Under the pieces are notes generated by a model, which saw only the letters and a program-made list of their open reading frames with translations, searched no databases and was not told the origin of the DNA. Source: CAIKMD01 sp963740675 (GTDB lineage: Bacteria; Pseudomonadota; Alphaproteobacteria; ATCC43930; CGMCC-115725). From it: DNA of 64,000 nucleotides. The stretch spans positions 248,001-312,000 of the forward strand of contig CAVUFS010000009.1 in the NCBI GenBank assembly GCA_963740675.1, written 5' to 3'. A program made the position numbers and the translations under genes. The stretch's first letter is position 1; the number at the start of each line of letters is the position of its first letter. Shown here one piece after another: positions 37,470 to 46,070 of this stretch.

Positions 37470-38062
37470 GCGCGCTGATTCTCGCCTCGGCAAGCGCATC
37501 GCGCAAACGCCTGCTTGCCGATGCCGGCATCGCGGCCGAAACCGACCCCGCCGATATCGACGAAAGCGTCATCAAGCAGGAATGTCGAAAAAGCGACCGC
37601 TCGAGCGCCGAATGTGCCGCGCGTCTTGCCGAGGCGAAAGCCCGAGCCGTTGCGGCGCGTCATCGCGACGACCTTGTCCTTGGCGCCGATCAGATGCTCG
37701 ATTGCAATGGCGAATGGTTCGATAAACCACGCGATGTGGCCGAAGCGCGCGAGCAACTTCAAAAGTTGCGCGGCCGTACGCATGAGCTCGTCACGGCGGC
37801 AACGGTTGTGCGTAATGACGAGCAGCTGTGGCAAGCGGTCGAGCGGCCGCGCGTTACGATGCGCGCGTTCAGCGATGCATTTCTCGACAATTATCTCGAA
37901 TCGGTTGGCGACCGCGTTCTCAAAACCGTCGGTTGTTACGAACTCGAAAGGCTGGGCGCGCAATTGATGGAAAAAGTCGAAGGCGACTATTTCGCCATTC
38001 TCGGCCTGCCGTTGTTGCCGCTCATGCATTTTCTGCGCGGCGCTGGGGCGCTCGCGGCATGA
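37466..38062 (+). CDS. maf: Maf-like nucleoside triphosphate pyrophosphatase
   Basis: A 198-residue house-cleaning pyrophosphatase that removes modified or non-canonical NTPs. Seen: LILASASASRKRLLADAGI, the ECAARLAEAKARAVAAR helix and VLGADQMLD with the catalytic acid, then REQLQKLRGRTHELVTAA. The C-terminal FAILGLPLLPLMHFLR is typical. It overlaps ppsR and aroE by 4 bp each. Confidence 0.93.
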   Translation: MSALILASASASRKRLLADAGIAAETDPADIDESVIKQECRKSDRSSAECAARLAEAKARAVAARHRDDLVLGADQMLDCNGEWFDKPRDVAEAREQLQKLRGRTHELVTAATVVRNDEQLWQAVERPRVTMRAFSDAFLDNYLESVGDRVLKTVGCYELERLGAQLMEKVEGDYFAILGLPLLPLMHFLRGAGALAA

Positions 38063-38910
38063 GCATCACCGGCGCCGCCAAGCTTGCCGGAATCATGGGC
38101 TGGCCCGTCGCACATTCGCGCTCGCCGGTGCTGCATGGCTATTGGCTACAGCACTATGGTATCGACGGCGCTTATGTGCCGATGGCCGTGAAGCCGGAAA
38201 ATCTTCGCCGCGCGTTGCAGACGCTGCCGTTGCTCGGCTTTGCAGGCTGTAACCTCACCATCCCGCATAAAGAAGAGGCGCTACGCGCCGTCGACAGCTA
38301 CGAGGCATCGGCAAAACGCGCTGGCGGCGTGAACACGATCGTGATCGATGCGCGGGGCCAGATTATCGGCTCGAGCACAGACGGCTACGGCTTTATTGCG
38401 GCGTTGCGCGCGGCGACGCGGCGTTTCGATCCAAGCCAGGCGCCGTCCGTCGTGCTCGGTGCCGGCGGTGCGGCGCGGGCGATTGTCGCGGCGCTGCTCG
38501 ACAATGGCGCGCGCGAAGTACGACTGGTCAATCGTACGCCGGAACGCGCGGCGAAACTTGCCAAAGAGCTGGGCGGCGAAGTGCGCGGCGTGCTTTGGGA
38601 AAAACGCGCCGAAGCGCTTGTCGGCGCGGGGCTGCTGGTCAATGCGACGAGCCTCGGCATGGAAGGCCAGCCGGCACTCGAATTGCCGCTCGATACGCTG
38701 CCGACCGAGGCGATCGTCAACGACATCGTCTATGTGCCGTTGGAAACGTCGCTTCTCGCCGCGGCCCGGACGCGCGGCAATCTCTGCGTCGACGGGCTCG
38801 GCATGCTGCTGCATCAGGCTGCGCCCGGTTTCGAGGCCTGGTTCGGGATGAAGCCCGAGATCGGCGAGGGGTTGCGCCAGGCGATCCTGGCGACCCTGCA
38901 GAAAAAATGA
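38059..38910 (+). CDS. aroE: Shikimate dehydrogenase
   Basis: A 283-residue NADPH-dependent enzyme of aromatic amino acid synthesis. The start at 38059 gives the family N-terminus AAKLAGIMGWPVAHSRSPVLH (with the shikimate-binding SRS), followed by NLTIPHKEEAL with the catalytic Lys, NTDGYGF-type SSTDGYGF, the VLGAGGAARAIVAAL nucleotide fold and DLxY-type IVYVPLETSL. The C-terminus overlaps coaE by 4 bp. Confidence 0.96.
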   Translation: MSITGAAKLAGIMGWPVAHSRSPVLHGYWLQHYGIDGAYVPMAVKPENLRRALQTLPLLGFAGCNLTIPHKEEALRAVDSYEASAKRAGGVNTIVIDARGQIIGSSTDGYGFIAALRAATRRFDPSQAPSVVLGAGGAARAIVAALLDNGAREVRLVNRTPERAAKLAKELGGEVRGVLWEKRAEALVGAGLLVNATSLGMEGQPALELPLDTLPTEAIVNDIVYVPLETSLLAAARTRGNLCVDGLGMLLHQAAPGFEAWFGMKPEIGEGLRQAILATLQKK

Positions 38911-39494
38911 AAATCCTGGGCCTCACCGGCAGCGTCGGTATGGGCAAAAGCACCGCCGCGAAGATGCTGCGCCGCATGGACGTGCCGGTTTATGACGCGG
39001 ATGCCGCCGTCCATCGCATGATGAGCCGTGGCGGGATCGCTGTCGCCAAGGTTGCGGCCGCTTTTCCCGGCGTCGAGCGTAACGGCGCGATCGATCGGGC
39101 GGCACTCGGCAAACGCGTCTTCGGCGACGAGCCGGCGATGAAGCGGCTCGAAGCGATCATCCACCCGCTGGTCCGCGAGGACGAGAAAGCGTTTCTCGCC
39201 GCGCAGCACCGGCGCAAAACGGAACTTGTTGTGATGGATGTTCCCCTGCTTTTCGAATCCGGGCGGCAGAAACGCTACGACGCGACTATGGTCGTGACCG
39301 CGCCGGCCTTCGTGCAACGGGCACGAGTCATGGCGCGGCCAGGCATGACGCCGGCTCGTTTTGCCGCGATCCTGGCGCGGCAGATGCCGGATGTGGAAAA
39401 ACGCAAACGCGCCGATTTCATCGTGCCCAGCGGTCTCGGACGTGCGGCCACGTGGCGCAGCCTGCGCGCCGTGTTGCGAAAGCTTGCCCGCTAG
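38907..39494 (+). CDS. coaE: Dephospho-CoA kinase
   Basis: A 195-residue kinase for the last step of CoA synthesis. The start at 38907 overlaps the aroE stop. Seen: ILGLTGSVGMGKSTAAKML (P-loop), VYDADAAVHRMM (Walker-like acid and dephospho-CoA contact), IIHPLVREDE and VMDVPLLFESG. Length is normal. Confidence 0.96.
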   Translation: MKILGLTGSVGMGKSTAAKMLRRMDVPVYDADAAVHRMMSRGGIAVAKVAAAFPGVERNGAIDRAALGKRVFGDEPAMKRLEAIIHPLVREDEKAFLAAQHRRKTELVVMDVPLLFESGRQKRYDATMVVTAPAFVQRARVMARPGMTPARFAAILARQMPDVEKRKRADFIVPSGLGRAATWRSLRAVLRKLAR

Positions 39495-39520
39495 AATCCG
39501 GATCGCGTAGAATCGCGCGC

Positions 39521-40186
39521 ATGCGCGAATTGGTGATCGATACCGAAACCACCGGCCTTGACCCGAATGACGGCCATCGCATCGTCGAGGTCGCGGTGAT
39601 CGAGCTGATGAACCACCTGCCGACGGGGCGGTTCTTCCATCGCTACTGCAATCCCGATCGCGACATGCCGGAAGGGGCCTTCGCTGTTCACGGGCTCAGC
39701 CGCGAGTTCCTGGCCAAGCACCCGGTCTTTGCCGCGCACGCTAACGAGCTGCTCGAATTCCTCGGCGAGGATCAGCTCGTGATCCACAACGCGGAATTCG
39801 ATCTCGCTTTCCTGAATATGGAGCTGAAGCGCGTCGGCTTGCGGCCGCTGGCTTCGCCGGTCGTCGATACGCTCACCATGGCGCGGCAGCGGTTTCCTGG
39901 CCAACCGGCCAATCTCGATGCGCTTTGCCGGCGCTTCACCATCGATTTGAGCACGCGCGAAAAACACGGCGCGCGGATCGACGGCGAGTTGCTGGCGGCG
40001 GTTTATCTCGAGCTGATCGGCGGCCGCCAGCCGGTCTTCGATCTAGCGCAGAATGTTGCAGCAAAAGCCATCGAGGCGGTGAAGCGCATCCTGCGACCGG
40101 CACGGCCGCATACGCCGAGCGAGGAAGAGCTCGCGGCGCATGCCGGGTTCTTGGCGAAGCTGAAAGCGCCGCTCTGGACGAGCTGA
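39521..40186 (+). CDS. dnaQ: DNA polymerase III epsilon subunit (3'-5' exonuclease)
   Basis: A 221-residue proofreading exonuclease of the replicase. Seen: ExoI VIDTETTGLDP (~residues 5-15), ExoII HNAEFDLAFLNMEL, ExoIII-epsilon EKHGARIDGELLAAVYLEL with the catalytic His and Asp. The C-terminal tail (SEEELAAHAGFLAKL) binds the alpha subunit. The gene follows coaE by 26 bp, the usual alphaproteobacterial order. It is convergent with secB. Confidence 0.97.
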   Translation: MRELVIDTETTGLDPNDGHRIVEVAVIELMNHLPTGRFFHRYCNPDRDMPEGAFAVHGLSREFLAKHPVFAAHANELLEFLGEDQLVIHNAEFDLAFLNMELKRVGLRPLASPVVDTLTMARQRFPGQPANLDALCRRFTIDLSTREKHGARIDGELLAAVYLELIGGRQPVFDLAQNVAAKAIEAVKRILRPARPHTPSEEELAAHAGFLAKLKAPLWTS

Positions 40187-40198
40187 GCGCGGATCGTT

Positions 40199-40696
40199 TT
40201 AGGCGGTGACGGGACCGTTGGGTTGCTGTTGCTGTTCGGCAACCCGGCGCCGATAGATCTCGACGAAATCGATCGGGCTGAGCAGCAGCGGCGTGTAACC
40301 GCCATCGCGCGTCACTTCCGAGATGATATTGCGCACATAGGGGAACATCAGCCGCGGCGTCTCGACCATCAGCGCGATCGGAATATCTTCCTGGGTTGCA
40401 TTGATGAGGCTAACCACCGCGCCATAGGAAAGCTCTGCGACGAAAACGACCTCGTTCTGCACTTTGGTCTCGACCTTCAAGGTCATGACCACTTCATAGA
40501 TATCGGCGGCGAGACCCTGCGCCTTCACATCGACCCCAACCTGAAGATCGGGCGCGATCCCTTGCGGCGGCTGCAACAAGGAATGCGGCGCGCGCGGATT
40601 CTCGAAAGAGAGGTCCTTCACATATTGGGCGTTGACCGCGAGCTGACGGCGACCGTCCGCGCCGGGCGCAGCCCCGCCATTCGTCGTTTCCGCCAT
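40199..40696 (-). CDS. secB: Protein-export chaperone SecB
   Basis: A 165-residue tetrameric chaperone that keeps preproteins unfolded for SecA. The start at 40696 fits the family. Seen: NAQYVKDLSFENPRAPHSL, YEVVMTLKVETK, FVAELSYGAVV, FPYVRNIISEVTRDGGYTPL, all signature blocks. It lies divergent to the Tim44-like gene and convergent with dnaQ. Confidence 0.96.
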   Translation of the reverse strand: MAETTNGGAAPGADGRRQLAVNAQYVKDLSFENPRAPHSLLQPPQGIAPDLQVGVDVKAQGLAADIYEVVMTLKVETKVQNEVVFVAELSYGAVVSLINATQEDIPIALMVETPRLMFPYVRNIISEVTRDGGYTPLLLSPIDFVEIYRRRVAEQQQQPNGPVTA

Positions 40697-40854
40697 GTCA
40701 GCCTCCGTTGATGTCGGTAATTTTAAGTTCGGCGTGGCTAGCACGGATCGGCCTAGGGTACAACCGCGTGTGGCTGTGTGCGGCTTGCCCTTTCTTCGCG
40801 AAGTGCTTATCTCTGAAGCGACCCGCGCGACTAGGATCGCCAGGGCGAAGGCCA

Positions 40855-41523
40855 ATGGAAAATTTCCAATTCCTCGACATCATTCTTTTCGCCGGCGTCG
40901 CGGGCTTCCTGCTGTATCGCCTGCGCAGCGTGCTCGGCCGCCGCACCGGGAATGAACGCCGCCGTCCCGACCCCTTCGCGCCGCGGCCGGCCGTGCCGCC
41001 GCCGTCGACTCTCAGTGGCGCCCCGACCAATTCGGCAACGATAAATACGGCGACGCCCGCGCCAGTCGCCCAAATTGGCACGGATGGGCTCGTTGCATTA
41101 CGCGCTGCCGATCCGAGCTTCAACGCCGATGCTTTCCTCGCCGGCGCGCGTACCGCTTTCGAGATGATCGTCAAAGCCTTCGCCATGGGCGACACGGCGA
41201 CCCTGCAACCGCTGCTCAGCCCCGATGTGTTCACCGCTTTCTCCGACGCAATCCGCACGCGGCAAGCGGCGAAAGAAACGCATGAGACGAAGATCGTCGC
41301 GATCAAAGTGGCGGTCATCGAGCATGTCGCGATCGAGAACAGTACCGGTCTCGTGACGGTGAAACTGGTCACCGATCAGATCAATGCCACCCGTGCCGCC
41401 GATGGCTCGGTCGTCGAAGGCGATGCCGACAAGGCGATCGAGAAGACTGATTTCTGGACCTTCAGCCGGCCGCTGCGCTCGCGCAATCCCAACTGGATCC
41501 TGGTTGCGACGCATAGCCCGTGA
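40855..41523 (+). CDS. Tim44-like domain membrane-anchored protein
   Basis: A 222-residue protein with an N-terminal membrane helix (FLDIILFAGVAGFLLYRL), a Pro/Ser/Thr-rich linker and a C-terminal Tim44/MBA1-like domain (DAFLAGARTAFEMIVKAFAMGD ... TDFWTFSRPLRSRNPNWILVAT). This is the usual neighbour of secB and mltA in alphaproteobacteria (TimA-like). An envelope or protein-targeting role is likely by family. The start at 40855 was chosen because the anchor begins there. Confidence 0.9.
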   Translation: MENFQFLDIILFAGVAGFLLYRLRSVLGRRTGNERRRPDPFAPRPAVPPPSTLSGAPTNSATINTATPAPVAQIGTDGLVALRAADPSFNADAFLAGARTAFEMIVKAFAMGDTATLQPLLSPDVFTAFSDAIRTRQAAKETHETKIVAIKVAVIEHVAIENSTGLVTVKLVTDQINATRAADGSVVEGDADKAIEKTDFWTFSRPLRSRNPNWILVATHSP

Positions 41524-42707
41524 TCGGTAAGGCGCGCGCGCGATATCTCGTCTCGCTCGGGCTGGCGCTGCTTCTCGCCGGCTGCGCGGGAACACCACCG
41601 AAACCGCCGCCGTCGCATTTGACGCTGACCCCGGCGCGTTTCAGCGATCTACCTGGCTGGAACAGCGACACCAGCGCTCCTGCGCTCGCCGCCTTCATCA
41701 AATCCTGCGTCGAACTTGATCGCCGCGCCGACAATGCCGCTATAGGGCCGGCCGTGCTCGGCATGACCGCCGCCGCATGGCGCAAGCCTTGCGCGGCGGC
41801 GCGGGCAACGCCGGCGAATGACGCCGCGGCGCGCGCATTCTTCACGGCGCAATTCACGCCGTATCTCGCCGGCAATAACGACAAGAGCGAGGGGCTTTTC
41901 ACCGGCTATTACGAGCCGCTTCTGCATGGCGCGCGCCAGCGCGGCGGCGCTTATCAAACGCCGGTGATGAAACGACCGCCAGATCTGGTGATGGTTGATC
42001 TCGGCCGTTTCCGACCGGCGTGGCACGGCGAGCGCATCGCGGGCCGCGTCGCTAGCGGGAATCTCGTGCCCTATCCCAACCGCGCCGAGATCGAGCGCGG
42101 CGCGCTCGATGCCGATCATCTCGCGCTCTTCTGGGTCAATGATCCGGTCGACGCGTTCTTCCTGCAAGTGCAAGGCTCTGGCCGGCTCGAGTTGCCGGAT
42201 CATACGCAAGTACGGCTCGGCTATGACGGGCAGAACGGCCAACCCTATGTCGCGATCGGCAAGAAACTCGTCGAGCGCGGTGCGCTCACGACGGATCAGG
42301 TTTCGCTGCAATCGATCCGCGCCTGGATCGTTGCGCATCCCGATCAGGCGAAAGCGCTGATGGATGAAAATCCCTCTTACGTCTTCTTCCATGAATTGGC
42401 GGGCGATGGTCCGCTGGGCAGCGAAGGCGTGGTGCTGACCGCCGGGCGCAGCCTCGCCGTGGATCGCAATTTCATCCCGCTCGGCGCGCCGGTTTATCTT
42501 GCGATCGAGGATAACAAATCGCCGTTACAGCGATTGATGGTGGCGCAAGATACTGGCGGCGCGATCAACGGACCGGTCCGTGGCGACGTGTTCTGGGGCT
42601 TTGGCAACGATGCCGAGGCGCGTGCGGGTAACATGCGCGCGCAGGGCAAATACTATTTGCTAATACCAAAAGACGTAACGCTCCCCCGATCGCCCACTTT
42701 GTCGTAA
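41520..42707 (+). CDS. mltA: Membrane-bound lytic murein transglycosylase A
   Basis: A 395-residue lipoprotein with GTG start overlapping the Tim44-like gene. Seen: lipobox LLLAGC (about residue 22), the MltA domain (FTGYYEPLLHGARQRGGAYQTPV, DAFFLQVQGSGRLELPD, VRLGYDGQNGQPYVAIGK) and the 3D domain (AQDTGGAINGPVRGDVFWGFG) near the C-terminus with its conserved aspartates. It cleaves peptidoglycan to 1,6-anhydro-muropeptides. It is followed by a hairpin terminator. Confidence 0.95.
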   Translation: MIGKARARYLVSLGLALLLAGCAGTPPKPPPSHLTLTPARFSDLPGWNSDTSAPALAAFIKSCVELDRRADNAAIGPAVLGMTAAAWRKPCAAARATPANDAAARAFFTAQFTPYLAGNNDKSEGLFTGYYEPLLHGARQRGGAYQTPVMKRPPDLVMVDLGRFRPAWHGERIAGRVASGNLVPYPNRAEIERGALDADHLALFWVNDPVDAFFLQVQGSGRLELPDHTQVRLGYDGQNGQPYVAIGKKLVERGALTTDQVSLQSIRAWIVAHPDQAKALMDENPSYVFFHELAGDGPLGSEGVVLTAGRSLAVDRNFIPLGAPVYLAIEDNKSPLQRLMVAQDTGGAINGPVRGDVFWGFGNDAEARAGNMRAQGKYYLLIPKDVTLPRSPTLS

Positions 42708-42794
42708 AGTGGCGGCGCCGGCGGATACACCGGCACGGTACGTTTGTCGCAAGGGATGCTCGGGCCTTTTATCCCTTAGAATGGAGCGGGAAAC

Positions 42795-42822
42795 GGGACC
42801 CCCGTGTTCCGGGTCCCTTTTT
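42795..42822 (+). terminator. Intrinsic terminator after mltA / leader hairpin of the next gene
   Basis: GGGACCC (42795-42801), a 9-base loop, GGGTCCC (42811-42817) and TTTTT. The T-run ends one base before the GGAGG ribosome-binding site of the next gene (42834), so it could also act as an attenuator in a transcript that started upstream. Confidence 0.65.
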
Positions 42823-42833
42823 GGAGGAACCTG

Positions 42834-43190
42834 ATGAGTCTCAAGGCGAATCTTCTTCGTTCTGCGCTCGCTCTCGGGGCTTGCGCTGTGGTCGCTGGTG
42901 GCTTGTCGAACCCGGCTTCGGCCCGGGTGGTGGTGGGCTTCGGCTTTGGCGTGCCGGTCGTGGCGGCGCCCTGGTATTACGCGCCGCCACCGGTGGTGTA
43001 TGCGCCGCCGCCGGTGGTCTACGCCCCGCCGCCCGTCGCGGTGGCGCCGCAGCCCGCCTATGTCAGCCAGCCGGACCAGAACTGGTATTATTGCGACAGT
43101 CCTCGCGGCTACTATCCTTATGTCGCTTCCTGCGCGGCCGGCTGGCGCCAAGTCCCGGCCCAGCCCAATACCGCCCCGCCGCAGCAGTAA
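42834..43190 (+). CDS. Small exported Pro/Tyr-rich protein
   Basis: 118 residues, ATG at 42834 with GGAGG 6 bases upstream. Seen: a signal peptide (residues ~1-28, cleavage near ASA), a short repeat region of YAPPPVV units (about residues 48-66), and a C-terminal segment with two cysteines (YYCDSPRGYYPYVASCAAGW). This C-terminal pattern is common in small secreted alphaproteobacterial proteins. Function is unknown. Confidence 0.78.
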   Translation: MSLKANLLRSALALGACAVVAGGLSNPASARVVVGFGFGVPVVAAPWYYAPPPVVYAPPPVVYAPPPVAVAPQPAYVSQPDQNWYYCDSPRGYYPYVASCAAGWRQVPAQPNTAPPQQ

Positions 43191-43236
43191 TCGGCGCCTC
43201 CCCGTCTAAAAGAAGAATCCTCAAGGAGAAGTTCTC

Positions 43237-43797
43237 GTGAAGCGAGTAAAACAAACGATGGTCGTCAGCCTCGTGGCGCTGACGGCCCTGAGCGGCTGTG
43301 CCGCGCCGCCGCTTGGCCCGACCGTCGCGGTGATGCCGGGTCCCAATAAGCCCTTCGACGTCTTCCAAACCGACCAGGCGGTCTGCCGCCAATTCTCCGA
43401 ACAGCAGGTGGGCGGGCCGGAAGCAGCCAATCAGACCGGCACCAATCAGGCGCTGATCGGCGCTGGCGTAGGCACGCTCCTCGGCGCGGGCTTGGGCGCA
43501 GCGATTGGCGGTGGACGCGGTGCGGCGATCGGTGCTGGCGCGGGCGCGCTTGGCGGCACAGCGGTCGGTGCATCGAATGCACAGCACTCGGAAATGTCGA
43601 TCCAGCAGCGCTACGACATCGCCTACGAGCAGTGCATGTATTCACGCGGCAATCAGGTGCCGGGCTATGTCGCGCCGGCGCACGCTTACGCGGCTCCGCC
43701 GCCGGGTTACGCGCCGCCGCCTCCCCCGCCGCCGGAATACGCGCCGCCACCTCCCGGCTACGCACCGCCACCCCCTCCGCCGCCCGGCTATCGTTGA
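43237..43797 (+). CDS. Glycine-zipper lipoprotein with Pro-rich C-terminus
   Basis: 186 residues: a lipobox (LSGC, Cys about residue 21), a region around VCRQFSEQQVGGPEAANQTGTN, a glycine-zipper membrane-like stretch (about residues 68-105: GAGVGTLLGAGLGAAIGGGR...), a QQRYDIAYEQCMYSRGNQVPGY block, and a tail of GYAPPPPPPP units. It follows the small exported gene by 46 bp and is likely co-transcribed. The glycine-zipper plus YMTY-like central block is known from outer-membrane lipoproteins. Function is unknown. Confidence 0.82.
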   Translation: MKRVKQTMVVSLVALTALSGCAAPPLGPTVAVMPGPNKPFDVFQTDQAVCRQFSEQQVGGPEAANQTGTNQALIGAGVGTLLGAGLGAAIGGGRGAAIGAGAGALGGTAVGASNAQHSEMSIQQRYDIAYEQCMYSRGNQVPGYVAPAHAYAAPPPGYAPPPPPPPEYAPPPPGYAPPPPPPPGYR

Positions 43798-43866
43798 TCG
43801 TACCGGCTGAGCGGCCCTTTATCGCTCGGGTTGCTTTCGGAAAACGGCTCGACCATGCTTTGAACC

Positions 43867-44637
43867 ATGGCCGAGCCGTTTCGCGTTGCGCTTTTCGTCA
43901 CCTGCCTCGTCGATCTCTTCCGTCCGAGCGTTGGTTTTGCCGCGGTGAAGTTGCTGGAGGATGCCGGCTGCGTCGTCGAGGTGCCGGAAGCACAGAGCTG
44001 CTGCGGCCAGCCCGGCTATAATTCCGGTGACCGCGCCGATGCGCAGGCCATCGCGCGCCAGGTGATTGCAACTTTCGGTCGTTATGATTATGTCGTCGTG
44101 CCGTCCGGCTCCTGTGGCGGCATGATCAAAACCCACTACCCGACGCTGTTCGCCGACGATCCGGTGATGGCCGAGCAGGCGAAGGCACTTGCCGCCCGTA
44201 CCTACGAGCTCGTCTCCTTCCTTGCCGATGTGTTGAAGCGCGACCAGGTCGCGGCGCGCTATACGGGTACCGTGACCTATCACGATGCCTGCTCCGGCCT
44301 GCGCGAGCTTGGCGTGAAAGAGCAGCCGCGCCGTTTGCTGCGCAGCGTCGCCGGCCTGACGCTGAAAGAGATGGCGACGCCGGAGGTATGCTGCGGCTTC
44401 GGCGGCACGTTCTGCGTCAAATATCCCGAGATCTCCGATAAGATGGTCTCCGACAAAGCCGCCGATATCGCCGCGACCGGGGCCGATACGCTGCTCTGCG
44501 GCGATATGGGTTGCCTCCTCAATATGGCGGGCAAGCTGACACGGCTCGGCAAGCCGGTCGCCGTGCGTCATGTCGCCGAAGTGCTGGCCGATATGACCGA
44601 AGCAACGCCGCCCATCGCCATGCCGGATAAAAGCTGA
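43867..44637 (+). CDS. lutA: L-lactate utilization protein LutA/LldE, (Fe-S)-binding CCG protein
   Basis: A 256-residue subunit of the LutABC lactate oxidation complex. Seen: ALFVTCLVDLFRPSVGFAAV, the first CCG motif SCCGQPGYNSGD (~residues 42-53) and a second CCGFGGTFCVKYPEIS (~176-191), which hold a cluster or heterodisulfide-reductase-like centre. The stop overlaps the lutB start. It inserts a metabolic operon between mltA and smr, which are adjacent in many relatives. Confidence 0.92.
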   Translation: MAEPFRVALFVTCLVDLFRPSVGFAAVKLLEDAGCVVEVPEAQSCCGQPGYNSGDRADAQAIARQVIATFGRYDYVVVPSGSCGGMIKTHYPTLFADDPVMAEQAKALAARTYELVSFLADVLKRDQVAARYTGTVTYHDACSGLRELGVKEQPRRLLRSVAGLTLKEMATPEVCCGFGGTFCVKYPEISDKMVSDKAADIAATGADTLLCGDMGCLLNMAGKLTRLGKPVAVRHVAEVLADMTEATPPIAMPDKS

Positions 44638-46070
44638 TGGAGCCCACTAGCCACGCTTTCAAGGCGAATGCGCATCGCGCGCTGGGCGACGCCAATTTGC
44701 AGCGCGCGATGACGATGATGCGCACCGGCTTTCCGGAAAAGCGCGCGCAAGCCATCGCGCGCATGCCGGAATTCGACGCGCTGCGCGATGAAGGCATCGC
44801 CATCAAGAACCACGTGATCGCGCATCTCGATTTCTATCTCGAACGCTTCGAGCAGAATGTCGTCGCCAATGGCGGCAAGGTGCATTGGTGCCGCAACGCA
44901 CAGGAAGCGCGCGAGACCGTGCTCGGTCTTTGCCGCGCGCTCGATGCGAAAACGGTCACCAAGGGCAAGTCGATGATCGGCGAAGAGATCGCGATCAACG
45001 ATTTCCTCGAGAAGAACGGCATCACCCCGGTCGAGACCGATCTCGGCGAATACATCGTCCAAATTCGCCACGAGCCGCCGAGCCATATCATCGCACCGGC
45101 GGTGCATCTCGTGAAAGAACAGGTCGCGGACAGCTTTCGCGCGACGCATACGCATCTGCCGCATGACCGCGTGCTCGAAGAGCCGCGGGTGATGACCGAC
45201 GAGGCGCGCACGGTGCTGCGCCAGAAGTTTCTCGCCGCCGATGTCGGCATCACCGGCGCGAATTTCCTCATCGCCGAAACCGGCTCGTCGATCATCGTGA
45301 CGAACGAAGGCAATGGCGATCTGACGCAGACCCTGCCCAAGGCGCATATCGTTCTGGCGAGTCTCGAGAAGATCGTGCCGACGCTCGAGGACGCAACGAC
45401 GTTACTGCGCCTCTTGGCGCGGTCAGCAACAGGCCAGGAATTCTCGACCTACACGACGGTCTCAACCGGGCCGCGCCGCGCGACCGATCCCGACGGGCCC
45501 GGTGAATATCACGTCGTGCTCTTGGATAACGGCCGCAGCGCGCTCTTGGGCGGCGAGTTTCAGGATATGCTGCGCTGTATCCGCTGCGCCGCCTGCCTCA
45601 ATCACTGCCCGGTCTATGGCGCGATCGGCGGGCACGCCTATGGCTGGGTCTATTCGGGGCCGATGGGCGCGGTGCTGACGCCGACGCTGATCGGCATCGA
45701 GGAGGCGGGCAATCTGCCGAATGCGTCGACCTTCTGCGGCCGCTGCGAAAGTGTCTGCCCGATGCGTATCCCGTTACCGAAGATGATGCGCCAATGGCGC
45801 GAGCGCGAATTCACCAAGCGCCTGTCACCGGCGACGCAGCGCTGGGGTCTTGCGCTCTGGGCCTTCGCCGCCCAACGCCCCGCGCTTTATCGCCAGCTCA
45901 GCGCGCTCGCGGCGCGTGTGCTCGGTTTCTTCGGCGCCGGTCGCGGCCGGTTCCGCTCGCTACCGCTCGCCGGCGGCTGGACCGATATGCGCGATATGCC
46001 GGCGCCCGAAGGCAAAAGCTTCATGACGCTCTGGGCCGAGCGCCAGCGCAAGGCGCGTTCCGCAAGATGA
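44637..46070 (+). CDS. lutB: L-lactate utilization protein LutB/LldF, iron-sulfur
   Basis: A 477-residue protein with an N-terminal LUD domain (KSMIGEEIAINDFLEKNGI, GANFLIAETGSSIIVTNEGN) and two [4Fe-4S] motifs: CIRCAACLNHCPVYGA and CGRCESVCPMRIPLPK (~residues 318-380). The C-terminal domain (QRKARSAR end) is typical. It overlaps lutA and lutC, so it is one operon. Confidence 0.94.
   Translation: MEPTSHAFKANAHRALGDANLQRAMTMMRTGFPEKRAQAIARMPEFDALRDEGIAIKNHVIAHLDFYLERFEQNVVANGGKVHWCRNAQEARETVLGLCRALDAKTVTKGKSMIGEEIAINDFLEKNGITPVETDLGEYIVQIRHEPPSHIIAPAVHLVKEQVADSFRATHTHLPHDRVLEEPRVMTDEARTVLRQKFLAADVGITGANFLIAETGSSIIVTNEGNGDLTQTLPKAHIVLASLEKIVPTLEDATTLLRLLARSATGQEFSTYTTVSTGPRRATDPDGPGEYHVVLLDNGRSALLGGEFQDMLRCIRCAACLNHCPVYGAIGGHAYGWVYSGPMGAVLTPTLIGIEEAGNLPNASTFCGRCESVCPMRIPLPKMMRQWREREFTKRLSPATQRWGLALWAFAAQRPALYRQLSALAARVLGFFGAGRGRFRSLPLAGGWTDMRDMPAPEGKSFMTLWAERQRKARSAR

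Noticed and set aside
43660..43797. Direct GYAPPPPPPP repeats as a CRISPR or tandem-repeat locus
   Set aside because: They are low-complexity Pro-rich coding repeats within an intact reading frame, with no spacers.
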